NCBI GenBank assembly: GCA_963935005.1
Contig: CAWWAX010000033.1
Coordinates: forward strand, 1 to 15,132
Origin: GCA-2718595 sp963935005
GTDB taxonomy: Bacteria > Gemmatimonadota > Gemmatimonadetes > Longimicrobiales > Gaopeijiaceae
DNA length: 15,132 nt
Reading direction: 5' to 3'
Shown: positions 6,739-14,408 of the stretch, piece by piece
How the letters are laid out: the number at the start of each line of letters is the position of its first letter
Numbering within the stretch: the stretch's first letter is position 1
Program-made: the position numbers and the translations under genes
The notes under the pieces: generated by a model
The model's input: only the letters and a program-made list of their open reading frames with translations
What the model was told of the DNA's origin: nothing
Database searches by the model: none

Positions 6739-9395
6739 TTTTCTTTATCCATTCTTAAGTTCTGTCGTATTTCGAACAACCAGTTTAGGGCTTCCCTGGG
6801 AGTCATCGTATCAAGATCCAAACTTATCAATGCCTCGCAAAGTTCATCAATTCCTGATTCATTGTCATTTGGAACTGGCTTGGACAATTCGGCTTCGATC
6901 CCCATGTGATCATCCAAATCAGGGCCAGAAACATTTTCTTCCATTTTCTTCAAAAGTTCTTGGGAACGACCAATCACTTCACTCGGAAGGCCGGCCAAGC
7001 GAGCTACGTGAATCCCATAAGATCTGTCAGAGGCCCCCTCTTTTAAAAGTCTTAAAAAGATTATCTCTTCTCCAATCTCCCGTATTTCCATGGTCATATT
7101 TTTGACGGCATCAAGCAGTTGACTAAGTTCCGTCAATTCGTGGTAGTGTGTCGCGAATATCGTCTTAGAGCCTATCTTTTCATGGATATATTCCGTAACT
7201 GCCCAGGCTATTGAAACCCCGTCGTAAGTTGAAGTGCCCCTGCCTATTTCGTCTAGTAAAACTAAACTTCTATTTGTGGCGTTGCGGACAATAGAGGCTG
7301 TTTCGTTCATTTCCAGCATAAAAGTAGACTGGGCTTGTGCTAAATTATCCGAAGCGCCTACACGAGTAAAAATGCGATCTACTAGAGGAACTTTCGCACT
7401 TTTCGCTGGAACATAGGAGCCCATGTGAGCCATTAGGGTGATTAGGCCAATTTGCCTTAGTACAGTCGATTTTCCAGCCATATTAGGTCCAGTTAGTATT
7501 ATAATCCTCGCAGATTGGTTTAGCTCAATGTCATTGGGGATAAACGATCCCTCTGACATCATTGCTTCGACAACTGGATGACGTCCTCCTTCAATCTCAA
7601 GCATGAAGTCCTCATTGATTTCAGGGAGAACGTAACCTTGACGGGTAGCCACATGTGCCAAAGCATTTAGGACGTCCAACCGTGCTAGCTGCTGCGCTGT
7701 CCTCTGGATTCTTTCAACTTCTAATTCTACAGTTGAACGAACAATCTTATATATATCTAACTCTAGATCCATAATACTTTCTTCTGCGACGAAGACTCTT
7801 TCCTCCCATTCCTTCAGCTCTGGAGTGAAATACCTTTCAGCATTGGCTAATGTCTGCTTCCTAACATAATCCTCAGGAACTTTACTGAGGTTAGACTTTG
7901 TAACCTCCAAATAGTACCCAAAAACTTTATTGAAACCGACTTTCAAAGAATTAATGCCAGTCCTTTCCCTTTCGCTAGCCTGCAAGTTTGCAATTAGGCT
8001 CTTGGCTTCATTACGAACCCGTCGAAGCTCATCTAGTTCCTTAGAATAGCCTTCTCTGATTACCTGGCCATCACTTAATTTTGTCGGAGTGTCCACATCT
8101 ATCGAGATTTCTATGAGCTCGACAAGATCTTCCATGAGATCAACATTTTCTATCAAACGACAGAGGATATTACTCTGTAAAAGTGTTCCGTTTTCTCGTA
8201 TCTGTGGAAGTTTTTTGAAGGAGCTATTAAGAACCAACAAATCCCTAGGATTCATCCTGGTAGAGCCCAACCTTGCAGCTAGACGTTCCAAATCGTTTAT
8301 TTGAGCCAAAGCTCTACGAAACCCTACCCTGAGGCCCCTACGTTCATAAAGTTCTTTTATTCCAGCCTGGCGCTCCAGTATTCGCTCCAGTCCAAGCAGA
8401 GGTCTAAGCAACCATTTCCTCAACGTCCTAGCTCCCATCGGAGTAAGTGTCTCGTCTAGAACTGAGATTAAGGTGGCTTCTTCCTGACCTGGCCTCAAAG
8501 GATCCACTAGTTCGAGATTTCTTCTAGTCATCTCGTCCAGCAACATCGTCACTCCATCTTTTACAACTCGAGGATCTTGCAAGTGAAGAACCCCTTGAGG
8601 TCTAATTTCTTCCACGTACGTCAACAGGGCCCCTATAGCCACTACCATCTGATCGTCAGAGTCTTCAAAGCCTAATGTCTTAACATCTCTTACATTATAG
8701 TTAGATTTAAGAGCACCGCATGCAGATCCATATTCGAACAGATAGCTGTTTCGATAAGTTCTCAAATGGACTGGAATAATCTCTTCTAACTGCAGGGCCG
8801 AGTAAGACCTAGACAACCCTTTTTCAAACGATACAGGCAACAGAATTTCCTTGGGATCCAAGCACCCCAACTCTCCTTGGATCTCTGAGACAGGAATTTT
8901 CTTCACGGAAATTTCACCAGTAGACAGATCCAGACTAGCCAAGCCTATGAAGCCTAATAATGGATCAGTAATAGCTACTAGAAAATTATTCCTTTTTGAG
9001 TTAAGGAGCCCATCTGTTAAAACAGTTCCTGGCGTTACAGTCTCCGTGACCTCTCTCCTGACTATTCCCTTTGCAACGCTTGGATCTTCAACCTGATCAC
9101 AGATAGCTACTTTCAGGCCCATCTTAATCAAACGCTCCAAATAACCCTCTAGGGCCTTTGCTGGGACACCAGCTAAAGGCACCTTTCTTGCAGCACCGTT
9201 ATTACGAGAAGTCAGTGTGAGTCCTAGTAGCTGAGAACCTCTCTCTGCATCCTCACAGAAAAGTTCGTAGAAATCCCCGACTCGAAAGAAAACAAGAGAA
9301 TCTTGGTGTTTAGATTTTACCTCTCTCCATTGCCTCATCAGAGGGGTATCTTCTACTTCTTCGATATCATTCGTTGCTACACTCGAAATCTTCAT
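6735..9395 (-). CDS. mutS: DNA mismatch repair protein MutS
   Basis: Mismatch-recognition ATPase starting methyl- or nick-directed repair. The full-length product has 886 residues. The mismatch-binding domain carries the F-x-E motif as F42/E44 in GDFYELF. Connector, lever and clamp domains follow (about 130-580). The ABC ATPase has Walker A GPNMAGKST (636-644), Walker B LVLLDEIGRG (711-720, D715/E716) and the ATHYHEL switch (748-754). The ABC signature reads NLAQAQSTFMLEM, with Ala688 where a glycine normally sits. The C-terminal end (about 835-886) looks like the usual small dimerisation tail. The ATG at 9395 has no clear Shine-Dalgarno, but TPLMRQW begins 16 residues in, so the start is reasonable. 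mutL is not in the window. It leads the tightly coupled unit mutS, tonB-C lipoprotein, PLP enzyme, ddl. Confidence 0.97.
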   Translation of the reverse strand: MKISSVATNDIEEVEDTPLMRQWREVKSKHQDSLVFFRVGDFYELFCEDAERGSQLLGLTLTSRNNGAARKVPLAGVPAKALEGYLERLIKMGLKVAICDQVEDPSVAKGIVRREVTETVTPGTVLTDGLLNSKRNNFLVAITDPLLGFIGLASLDLSTGEISVKKIPVSEIQGELGCLDPKEILLPVSFEKGLSRSYSALQLEEIIPVHLRTYRNSYLFEYGSACGALKSNYNVRDVKTLGFEDSDDQMVVAIGALLTYVEEIRPQGVLHLQDPRVVKDGVTMLLDEMTRRNLELVDPLRPGQEEATLISVLDETLTPMGARTLRKWLLRPLLGLERILERQAGIKELYERRGLRVGFRRALAQINDLERLAARLGSTRMNPRDLLVLNSSFKKLPQIRENGTLLQSNILCRLIENVDLMEDLVELIEISIDVDTPTKLSDGQVIREGYSKELDELRRVRNEAKSLIANLQASERERTGINSLKVGFNKVFGYYLEVTKSNLSKVPEDYVRKQTLANAERYFTPELKEWEERVFVAEESIMDLELDIYKIVRSTVELEVERIQRTAQQLARLDVLNALAHVATRQGYVLPEINEDFMLEIEGGRHPVVEAMMSEGSFIPNDIELNQSARIIILTGPNMAGKSTVLRQIGLITLMAHMGSYVPAKSAKVPLVDRIFTRVGASDNLAQAQSTFMLEMNETASIVRNATNRSLVLLDEIGRGTSTYDGVSIAWAVTEYIHEKIGSKTIFATHYHELTELSQLLDAVKNMTMEIREIGEEIIFLRLLKEGASDRSYGIHVARLAGLPSEVIGRSQELLKKMEENVSGPDLDDHMGIEAELSKPVPNDNESGIDELCEALISLDLDTMTPREALNWLFEIRQNLRMDKEN

Positions 9396-9426
9396 ATCAT
9401 AAAATTTGTGTCGGGCAGGGCTGACA

Positions 9427-9510
9427 TCAGTTATTCCGAGAAAACCAAAAATACCAGATTATCAGAAGAACAAGAAAACAAGCCCCTATATTGACCAAGA
9501 GTACATCCAT
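9427..9510 (-). CDS. Candidate 27-residue single-pass membrane peptide downstream of copA
   Basis: The 139-base gap between copA and mutS holds an ATG ORF of 27 codons. It begins MDVLLVNIGA, continues through a hydrophobic aromatic stretch (CFLVLLIIWYFWF), and ends SRNN then TGA. Residues 4-23 would make one transmembrane helix, with a charged or polar end on the C-terminal side. It starts 24 bases after the copA stop and ends 31 bases before the mutS ATG, so it fits as an operon member. Small membrane proteins often sit after copper ATPases: CcoS follows ccoI, and some cupredoxin-domain proteins open with a similar N-terminal helix. This could be a stand-alone micro-protein or a remnant of such a protein. 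The ribosome-binding site is poor (AAAGG with a 12-base spacer). I cannot show that it is expressed. Confidence 0.45.
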   Translation of the reverse strand: MDVLLVNIGACFLVLLIIWYFWFSRNN

Positions 9511-9534
9511 ATTTACACAGAACCTTTCTCCGAA

Positions 9535-11829
9535 TTACCCAGATGATCCTACCCATTGGCTTGCCACACTATGCGCAATGGAGGAATGTAAACGATTCGC
9601 ATTTGTCACCACAGTCAAGGAGCTAAAGGCCATGGCTGCGCCAGCAATCATAGGAGAAAGTAGAATCCCAAAGATCGGGTACAAAACTCCAGCTGCCACA
9701 GGAATCCCCAAAACATTATAAATAAAAGCTCCAAAAAGGTTTTGCCTCACATTCGCTACAGCTAATCGAGAAATATCCCTCAGTTCATAGACACCTTTAA
9801 GGGATTGAGATACTAACACCACATCCGAAGATTCTAAGGCAACGTCTGATGCATCACCCATAGCAATTCCGATGTCCGCCTGACTAAGAGCAGCCGCGTC
9901 GTTTATGCCGTCTCCGACCATAGCCACTATTCTTCCCTCTTCCTGCAGTTTACGGACATTTGCCACCTTGTCCCCTGGAAGCATCCTAGCACTTACCTCT
10001 GAAATCCCAACCTCTCGTGCTACTGCATTAGCTGTCCTTTCATGATCTCCAGTCAGCATAATAACTCTCACATTCACACCTTTTAGCCTATCGATCACTT
10101 CTTTTGAACCAGTCCTTACTGGATCTGAAATCATGAATGTTCCAACATATTCATTATTTGCAGAAACCAAGACCGGGGTCTGCCCTATTTCGGCTGTGTT
10201 ATCAATCTGCGAAACTTCTTGAGTCAAGCTCATGCCAGAATCGGTCAGGAATCCGAGCGTTCCAACACGTACAGTCATATTTTCTACCTTGGCACTGACC
10301 CCCATACCAGGGATTGAGACAAAGTCAGTTGTTTCGCTCAACTGAATTGCCCTATCCGAAGCTATTTTGACAATAGCCTTCCCTAACAAATGCTCAGATC
10401 CAATTTCAACAGAAGAAGCTAAGCGTAAAAGGCCTTCCTCAGAAATATTATTAGTTGGTTTTACAGCAGCAACTACTGGGTATCCTTGAGTCAAAGTACC
10501 CGTTTTATCGAAGATTACCGTATCTATTTTACAGGCTGTTTCAATAACATCGCCATTACGAATCAAAAGGCCTCGCTCCGAGGCTTTCCCTAGGGCAATC
10601 ATCACCGAAAAAGGAGTGGCCAAGCCTAAAGCACAAGGACACGCTATCACCAACACAGAAACGGCAGCCACCACTCCATAATTCAAAGCCTGGTCTGGAC
10701 CAAAATTGTACCAAGCAGTGAATGTCAGGACTGACAAAATCATCACAGAAGGCACAAAATAACTAGCAACTATATCCACTGATTTTTGGATAGAAGGTTT
10801 AGAGGCTTGTGCCTTCCTTACTAATTCCAAAATACGCGAAAGGACCATTTCTTCACCCACGGAATCGGCGCAAAATTGGATAGCCCCGTCTACATTAGTA
10901 GTGCCTCCAATAACTTTGTCGCCCGCCTCTTTCCGTCTAGATAATACCTCTCCTGTGATCATAGATTCATCCACCGAAGTAGTCCCTTCTGTGATACGGC
11001 CATCTACTGGTATTTTCTGCCCTGGTCTAACTAAGATCGTCATTCCTTTTTCAATTTGGCCAGCCAGAACACTCGTCTCTACTTCATCAATCATGACAGT
11101 CGCCCTCAACGGCCGGAGGTCCATCAAAAACTCTATGGTTCTAGACGTTTTGCCTCTCGCTTTAGCTTCCAAATATTGGCCTAGTAGAACCAATGTGATC
11201 ACCACCGCAGTAGCTTCGAAAAAAGGCACAGCGGTACCATCTGGAAAATACGATGGAAAGGCCACGGCCATGAACGAATAACCCCAAGCAGATCCAGTCC
11301 CCAATACTACTAAAGTATCCATGTTTGCATTTCTGTGTCTGAATGCCTTCCATGCTCCGATAAAAAACTGCCCTCCCACGTAACTCATAATGGGTATAGT
11401 CAGCAATGCACTTATAGCCCACAGTCTTCTATAAACAACTGGTTCAAGGTCAGACAATCCTGGCACCCACGAAATTTTCCCAATTACTAAAACTGGTATG
11501 GCCAACACCAATCCCACCCAAAACTTCTTCATCAATACATCGGCCCGAAGATCCCCTTGCCGTTGCTTCTCCTCTAAAACGGCTTCAATTGTGTCAGAGC
11601 CTTTATCAACTTTAATACCGTATCCACTTTCAGTAACGGCATTATATATTTCCATCGAATCAAGCGTTCCCTGAATCGATTCCACAAGAGCAGTTTCCGT
11701 GGCCAAGCTAACTTGAGCAGAAACGACACCTTTGACTCCCAGGAGCGTCTCCTCAACTCTCCTTACACATGCTGCACAGTGCATGCCCGAGACATAGAAC
11801 TCTTGGCTCACCACCTTCTCTGTGCTCAT
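9535..11829 (-). CDS. copA: Copper-translocating P1B-type ATPase (CopA-like)
   Basis: Inner-membrane pump that probably exports Cu(I). The 764 residues begin with one HMA metal-binding domain (GMHCAAC 15-21), followed by about eight membrane segments. Present are TGE (292-294), CPC in the transport helix (397-399), DKTGT with phosphorylated D441, GMG (508-510), TGD (593-595) and GDGIND (639-644). Y704/N705 and M733/S737 match the other Cu(I)-coordinating positions of CopA-type pumps. Three usually conserved positions differ: SEHP reads SEHL (L481), TGExxP reads TGEVLS (S297), and the N-domain VGN reads VGT (T524). The ATG at 11829 shares a base with the upstream stop (TAATG), without a good Shine-Dalgarno, which suggests re-initiation. 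No copper chaperone, CueR/CsoR regulator or cytochrome oxidase gene is visible, so supply to cuproenzymes (CtpA/CcoI-like) is an alternative to detoxification. Confidence 0.93.
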   Translation of the reverse strand: MSTEKVVSQEFYVSGMHCAACVRRVEETLLGVKGVVSAQVSLATETALVESIQGTLDSMEIYNAVTESGYGIKVDKGSDTIEAVLEEKQRQGDLRADVLMKKFWVGLVLAIPVLVIGKISWVPGLSDLEPVVYRRLWAISALLTIPIMSYVGGQFFIGAWKAFRHRNANMDTLVVLGTGSAWGYSFMAVAFPSYFPDGTAVPFFEATAVVITLVLLGQYLEAKARGKTSRTIEFLMDLRPLRATVMIDEVETSVLAGQIEKGMTILVRPGQKIPVDGRITEGTTSVDESMITGEVLSRRKEAGDKVIGGTTNVDGAIQFCADSVGEEMVLSRILELVRKAQASKPSIQKSVDIVASYFVPSVMILSVLTFTAWYNFGPDQALNYGVVAAVSVLVIACPCALGLATPFSVMIALGKASERGLLIRNGDVIETACKIDTVIFDKTGTLTQGYPVVAAVKPTNNISEEGLLRLASSVEIGSEHLLGKAIVKIASDRAIQLSETTDFVSIPGMGVSAKVENMTVRVGTLGFLTDSGMSLTQEVSQIDNTAEIGQTPVLVSANNEYVGTFMISDPVRTGSKEVIDRLKGVNVRVIMLTGDHERTANAVAREVGISEVSARMLPGDKVANVRKLQEEGRIVAMVGDGINDAAALSQADIGIAMGDASDVALESSDVVLVSQSLKGVYELRDISRLAVANVRQNLFGAFIYNVLGIPVAAGVLYPIFGILLSPMIAGAAMAFSSLTVVTNANRLHSSIAHSVASQWVGSSG

Positions 11830-12635
11830 TATGGATCAAGGACTTCTAGGAAAACATCATCCACCAATGTCGCGGCCTGACCAATCTCTATAAGGTTTTG
11901 CATGAGCTTAGAAGCTTGAGTCCGCTCCTCAAACAATCCTATACGGACCCTGATCAATGTCGTTCCTCTGATGCCGACTACTCTGACCTCAAAACCTTTG
12001 TTTGATAGTTTGTTCGCTAGCGATATAGCTCTGTCATTATTTGAAAATGCACCGACTTGGATAGCGTAACGCCCCAAAGGTCCTTTACTAACCTCGTCTG
12101 CAAACTGTTCATCTTTGTAGGCGATTGTGACTTGCTTCTGCACATCCAGTATTTCCAGCTCTTCAACGAGCTGCCTATTGCCCTCAAGCCACTCTTCAGC
12201 AGAGCTGCGTTGCTCACTCCTTGGATAGTCCCTTAGTATCGCCCGGAAGTACTCCGAAGCTCTGAGCGGATCATCGTTGGCGACTGAAATGAGACCCAAT
12301 CTAGACAATGCTGCGTCAGAATAAGGCCCTCCTGGAAATGACAAAGCAAGCCGTTGGAAATCCAGGCTGGCCAACTGTGGATCTACCGTCAATACTCCTC
12401 GTAACCACAAGCTGTACTGTCGATCATGTCGATTCGCTTCTTGTCGATCACCTTCCCACCAGTCTTGCAAAATCAATCGGGCATTTTGAACGTCTCCTGT
12501 AGACGCAAGAGAATCCACGACATTTAAAGTCTCTTGACCTTCCAGGGAAAGGGAACAAGACATCATCAACAGAACATGAACTGTTGCATTTGCTAAGAAA
12601 CTGGGTCTTTCTGAAACCTTAAAGTAAGAAGCCAT
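11829..12635 (-). CDS. Exported TPR-like protein with a C-terminal SPOR domain
   Basis: A 268-residue envelope protein. The N-terminus has a hydrophobic stretch (about 13-30) ending in LLMMSC. This could be an atypical lipobox with C27 or an ordinary signal peptide. Residues about 85-150 look like tetratricopeptide repeats of the YbgF type (PYSDAALSRLG, ASEYFRAILRDYP). Residues about 188-262 form a SPOR domain (GRYAIQVGAFS, ANKLSNKGFEVRVV, LIRVRIGLF). SPOR domains bind denuded glycan strands of peptidoglycan at division sites, so the protein probably acts in the periplasm in cell-wall remodelling or division. The ATG at 12635 lies 43 bases inside holA, with GGAAGA directly before it. The next methionines (24, 25) would destroy the signal sequence. 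It is joined to copA by TAATG. Confidence 0.85.
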   Translation of the reverse strand: MASYFKVSERPSFLANATVHVLLMMSCSLSLEGQETLNVVDSLASTGDVQNARLILQDWWEGDRQEANRHDRQYSLWLRGVLTVDPQLASLDFQRLALSFPGGPYSDAALSRLGLISVANDDPLRASEYFRAILRDYPRSEQRSSAEEWLEGNRQLVEELEILDVQKQVTIAYKDEQFADEVSKGPLGRYAIQVGAFSNNDRAISLANKLSNKGFEVRVVGIRGTTLIRVRIGLFEERTQASKLMQNLIEIGQAATLVDDVFLEVLDP

Positions 12636-13594
12636 TCTTCCAAGTGGTGTTGGTCTGACAAAGTGCTAGCCTTTAGTAAACGGTCGACTCTCAGCAGATT
12701 GACGAGTGACGAGGAAATCTCTTCCTTGCTCCATCCCTTAGCCTGCGAAGCAACCTGCCGAGTCAGCCACTTCTGACGGGGTGGAAGCAAGCTCTCTAGA
12801 CTTGCCACTCCGCCTTCTAGTACTAAACCTATCCTCAAAAGGTGTGTGGACAAGCCAATAGTCAAACCTACTCCATTTTCTCCCTGTGATAGCAAAGCAG
12901 GCAAGATCTTGATAGCATGTTCAAAATTCCTACTTCCCACTAAATCAAACCACTTCCAACGATTTTGGGTCGGCAAAGTGATGCCAGCCTTCATAACGTG
13001 GGCCTTCTTAATTGAATCCTCTCCCGATGCTAGCACTGCCAGTTTCTCTAATTCTTGTGACAGAACTCCCAAGTCGGATCCTACAGAAGTAGCCATTGCC
13101 ATTGCCGCTTCTGCATCTACTTCAATGTCGAACCTCTCTAAGCTTTGTTCCATAAGCCAACCAGGTATATCGTCCGAAGAGATTGGATCAAACTGAATCG
13201 CTCGAGCTTTATTCTTAAGAGAACTGTAGAACTTCGCCTTGGAGCCTTTGGGGACTGTGGCAGAGAAGACTAAGACTAAGCCCGAGAGATTACTATCTAT
13301 GGAATTCAAAATGATATCACGATTTTTAGCCGTTCCTGACAAATGCTGCACTCCTTGAACGACTACCACTCGCCACTCCGACAACATCGGTGGAGTAGAT
13401 ATAGTACGGGCCAGGTGCTCCAGATCAACTTCAGAAGCTCTGATTATATCTAGATTAAAATCTCTGGTTTCCTGATTCAGATGGATATCTATCAACTCTT
13501 TTACAGCTTCTTCCTTCCGGAACTCATCCCCACCATATAAAAAATAAATCCCCCCTAAACCCTGGCGATCTATACAATCAGAAATGAGACTCAT
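12593..13594 (-). CDS. holA: DNA polymerase III subunit delta (HolA)
   Basis: Delta subunit of the clamp loader, which opens the beta sliding clamp. The 333 residues fit the family. The N-terminal segment IYFLYGGDEFRKEEAVKELI (16-35) matches the delta start pattern. RDFNLDIIRASEVD and STPPMLSEWRVVVVQGV follow, then LVLVFSA and a helical middle with LGVLSQELEKLAVLA. The C-terminal collar helices (about 225-333) contain LLRVDRLLKAS. No lptE or leuS neighbour is present, unlike in E. coli. The ATG at 13594 follows the anti-sigma gene by 27 bases with only a weak GTGAG upstream. The last 43 bases are shared with the SPOR gene in another frame. Confidence 0.93.
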   Translation of the reverse strand: MSLISDCIDRQGLGGIYFLYGGDEFRKEEAVKELIDIHLNQETRDFNLDIIRASEVDLEHLARTISTPPMLSEWRVVVVQGVQHLSGTAKNRDIILNSIDSNLSGLVLVFSATVPKGSKAKFYSSLKNKARAIQFDPISSDDIPGWLMEQSLERFDIEVDAEAAMAMATSVGSDLGVLSQELEKLAVLASGEDSIKKAHVMKAGITLPTQNRWKWFDLVGSRNFEHAIKILPALLSQGENGVGLTIGLSTHLLRIGLVLEGGVASLESLLPPRQKWLTRQVASQAKGWSKEEISSSLVNLLRVDRLLKASTLSDQHHLEEWLLTLRFQKDPVS

Positions 13595-13621
13595 AGTCTC
13601 ACTGCAACTGTAACAATAATT

Positions 13622-14185
13622 CTATCTATACTCGACAAGATCCGTCTGACGCAGTACAGGAGATGTCCGGTACCGTTCACTCATAGTAGAGTACTCGTAA
13701 ATCAAATCATTAATATCTTCCCAAAACCGATTAACGGATCTTGAATTATAGGGTTTGTCGAACATACTAGATAAGGATCTCGAAGTTCCTAATTGCTGAA
13801 TGGAAGGCTTGGATATAACGATAGCAGGAAGATTTATATCTGGCCTCATGATCTTAGAAATGGAGAAATTTCCGAAAAAAAACATCAGGAACACAAAAGT
13901 ACAAGCGACTGCAAACGATGTGATGGATGAAATCGGACGGCTACCTTTCAACGGCTTCCCATCTCTCAAATGAAAAATTCGATGTTCCAAACTTGCCCAG
14001 AAATCTTTAGGGAGTTCGACTGAAGGCATCTCCTGCAAGATTCGGACTCCCGTCGAAACAACTAAGGAATAATGTGTACACTTTTCACACTCTGAAAGAT
14101 GCCTTTCACCTTCCTTCTTTATCGAAGAATCCCTCAGGGCGTCTTGAAAATCAGAAAAGTTTTCTACGAACTCCGAGCACTTCAT
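13622..14185 (-). CDS. Membrane-anchored anti-sigma factor, zinc-finger type
   Basis: A 187-residue protein next to an ECF sigma gene. The cytoplasmic N-terminus has the H-x3-C-x2-C pattern (H29, C33, C36 in ERHLSECEKC) of zinc-binding anti-sigma domains. A single hydrophobic helix (about 88-107) follows, then a periplasmic part of about 80 residues rich in serine and arginine with no domain I recognise. By family precedent it holds the sigma factor at the membrane until an envelope or redox signal releases it; partner and signal are inferred from position only. The ATG at 14185 has AGGAG at 14197-14201, with an 11-base spacer that is longer than ideal. The 223-base gap after the sigma gene is unusual for such pairs, which commonly overlap. 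Confidence 0.8.
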   Translation of the reverse strand: MKCSEFVENFSDFQDALRDSSIKKEGERHLSECEKCTHYSLVVSTGVRILQEMPSVELPKDFWASLEHRIFHLRDGKPLKGSRPISSITSFAVACTFVFLMFFFGNFSISKIMRPDINLPAIVISKPSIQQLGTSRSLSSMFDKPYNSRSVNRFWEDINDLIYEYSTMSERYRTSPVLRQTDLVEYR

Positions 14186-14408
14186 AGAAAGTCTGACTCC
14201 TGTCTACAATTTGTTCGCTATAATTACATTGTTGATTCTGATTCTACTAGAAAAAGGGTCTAGAGTTCCTTATATGATCAATTGAACTGTTTTCAGAATT
14301 TTACCATACCCCGATAAATCGCACTATTCATCAGGAAAATATTTATAATTCAACCAAACTTAAACTTTCTTATTAATGCCAAAATACTTTGGGATAGAGA
14401 GCCCGATG
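14186..14408 (-). other. AT-rich gap between sigma and anti-sigma genes
   Basis: This 223-base stretch has no ORF I can support; the longest minus-strand ATG frame I checked is 12 codons. Just after the sigma stop, CCAAA-GTAT-TTTGG (about 14379-14392) could form a five-pair hairpin, but no U-run follows, so it is not a convincing terminator. Closer to the anti-sigma gene, GGAACTC and TAGAAT occur in an order that could be an ECF-type promoter, listed separately. Confidence 0.6.
14241..14269 (-). promoter_or_regulatory. Candidate ECF-sigma promoter upstream of the anti-sigma gene
   Basis: On the minus strand, GGAACTC (14269-14263) is followed by GTAGAA/TAGAAT beginning about 17-18 bases after GGAAC. 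Many ECF sigmas recognise a GGAAC -35 with a -10 about 16-17 bases later. Transcription from here would start about 50 bases before the anti-sigma ATG. A short inverted repeat, CTAGA/TCTAG, lies within the spacer. This could allow the sigma to drive its own anti-sigma and the genes downstream. It rests on one motif pair and may be chance. Confidence 0.22.

Noticed and set aside
9421..9535. Promoter for mutS (GATAAT with an upstream T-rich stretch)
   Set aside because: There is no acceptable -35 at 16-18 bases, and the same bases encode the candidate micro-ORF.
14379..14392. Possible terminator hairpin after the sigma gene
   Set aside because: It has only five AT-rich pairs and no following U-run.
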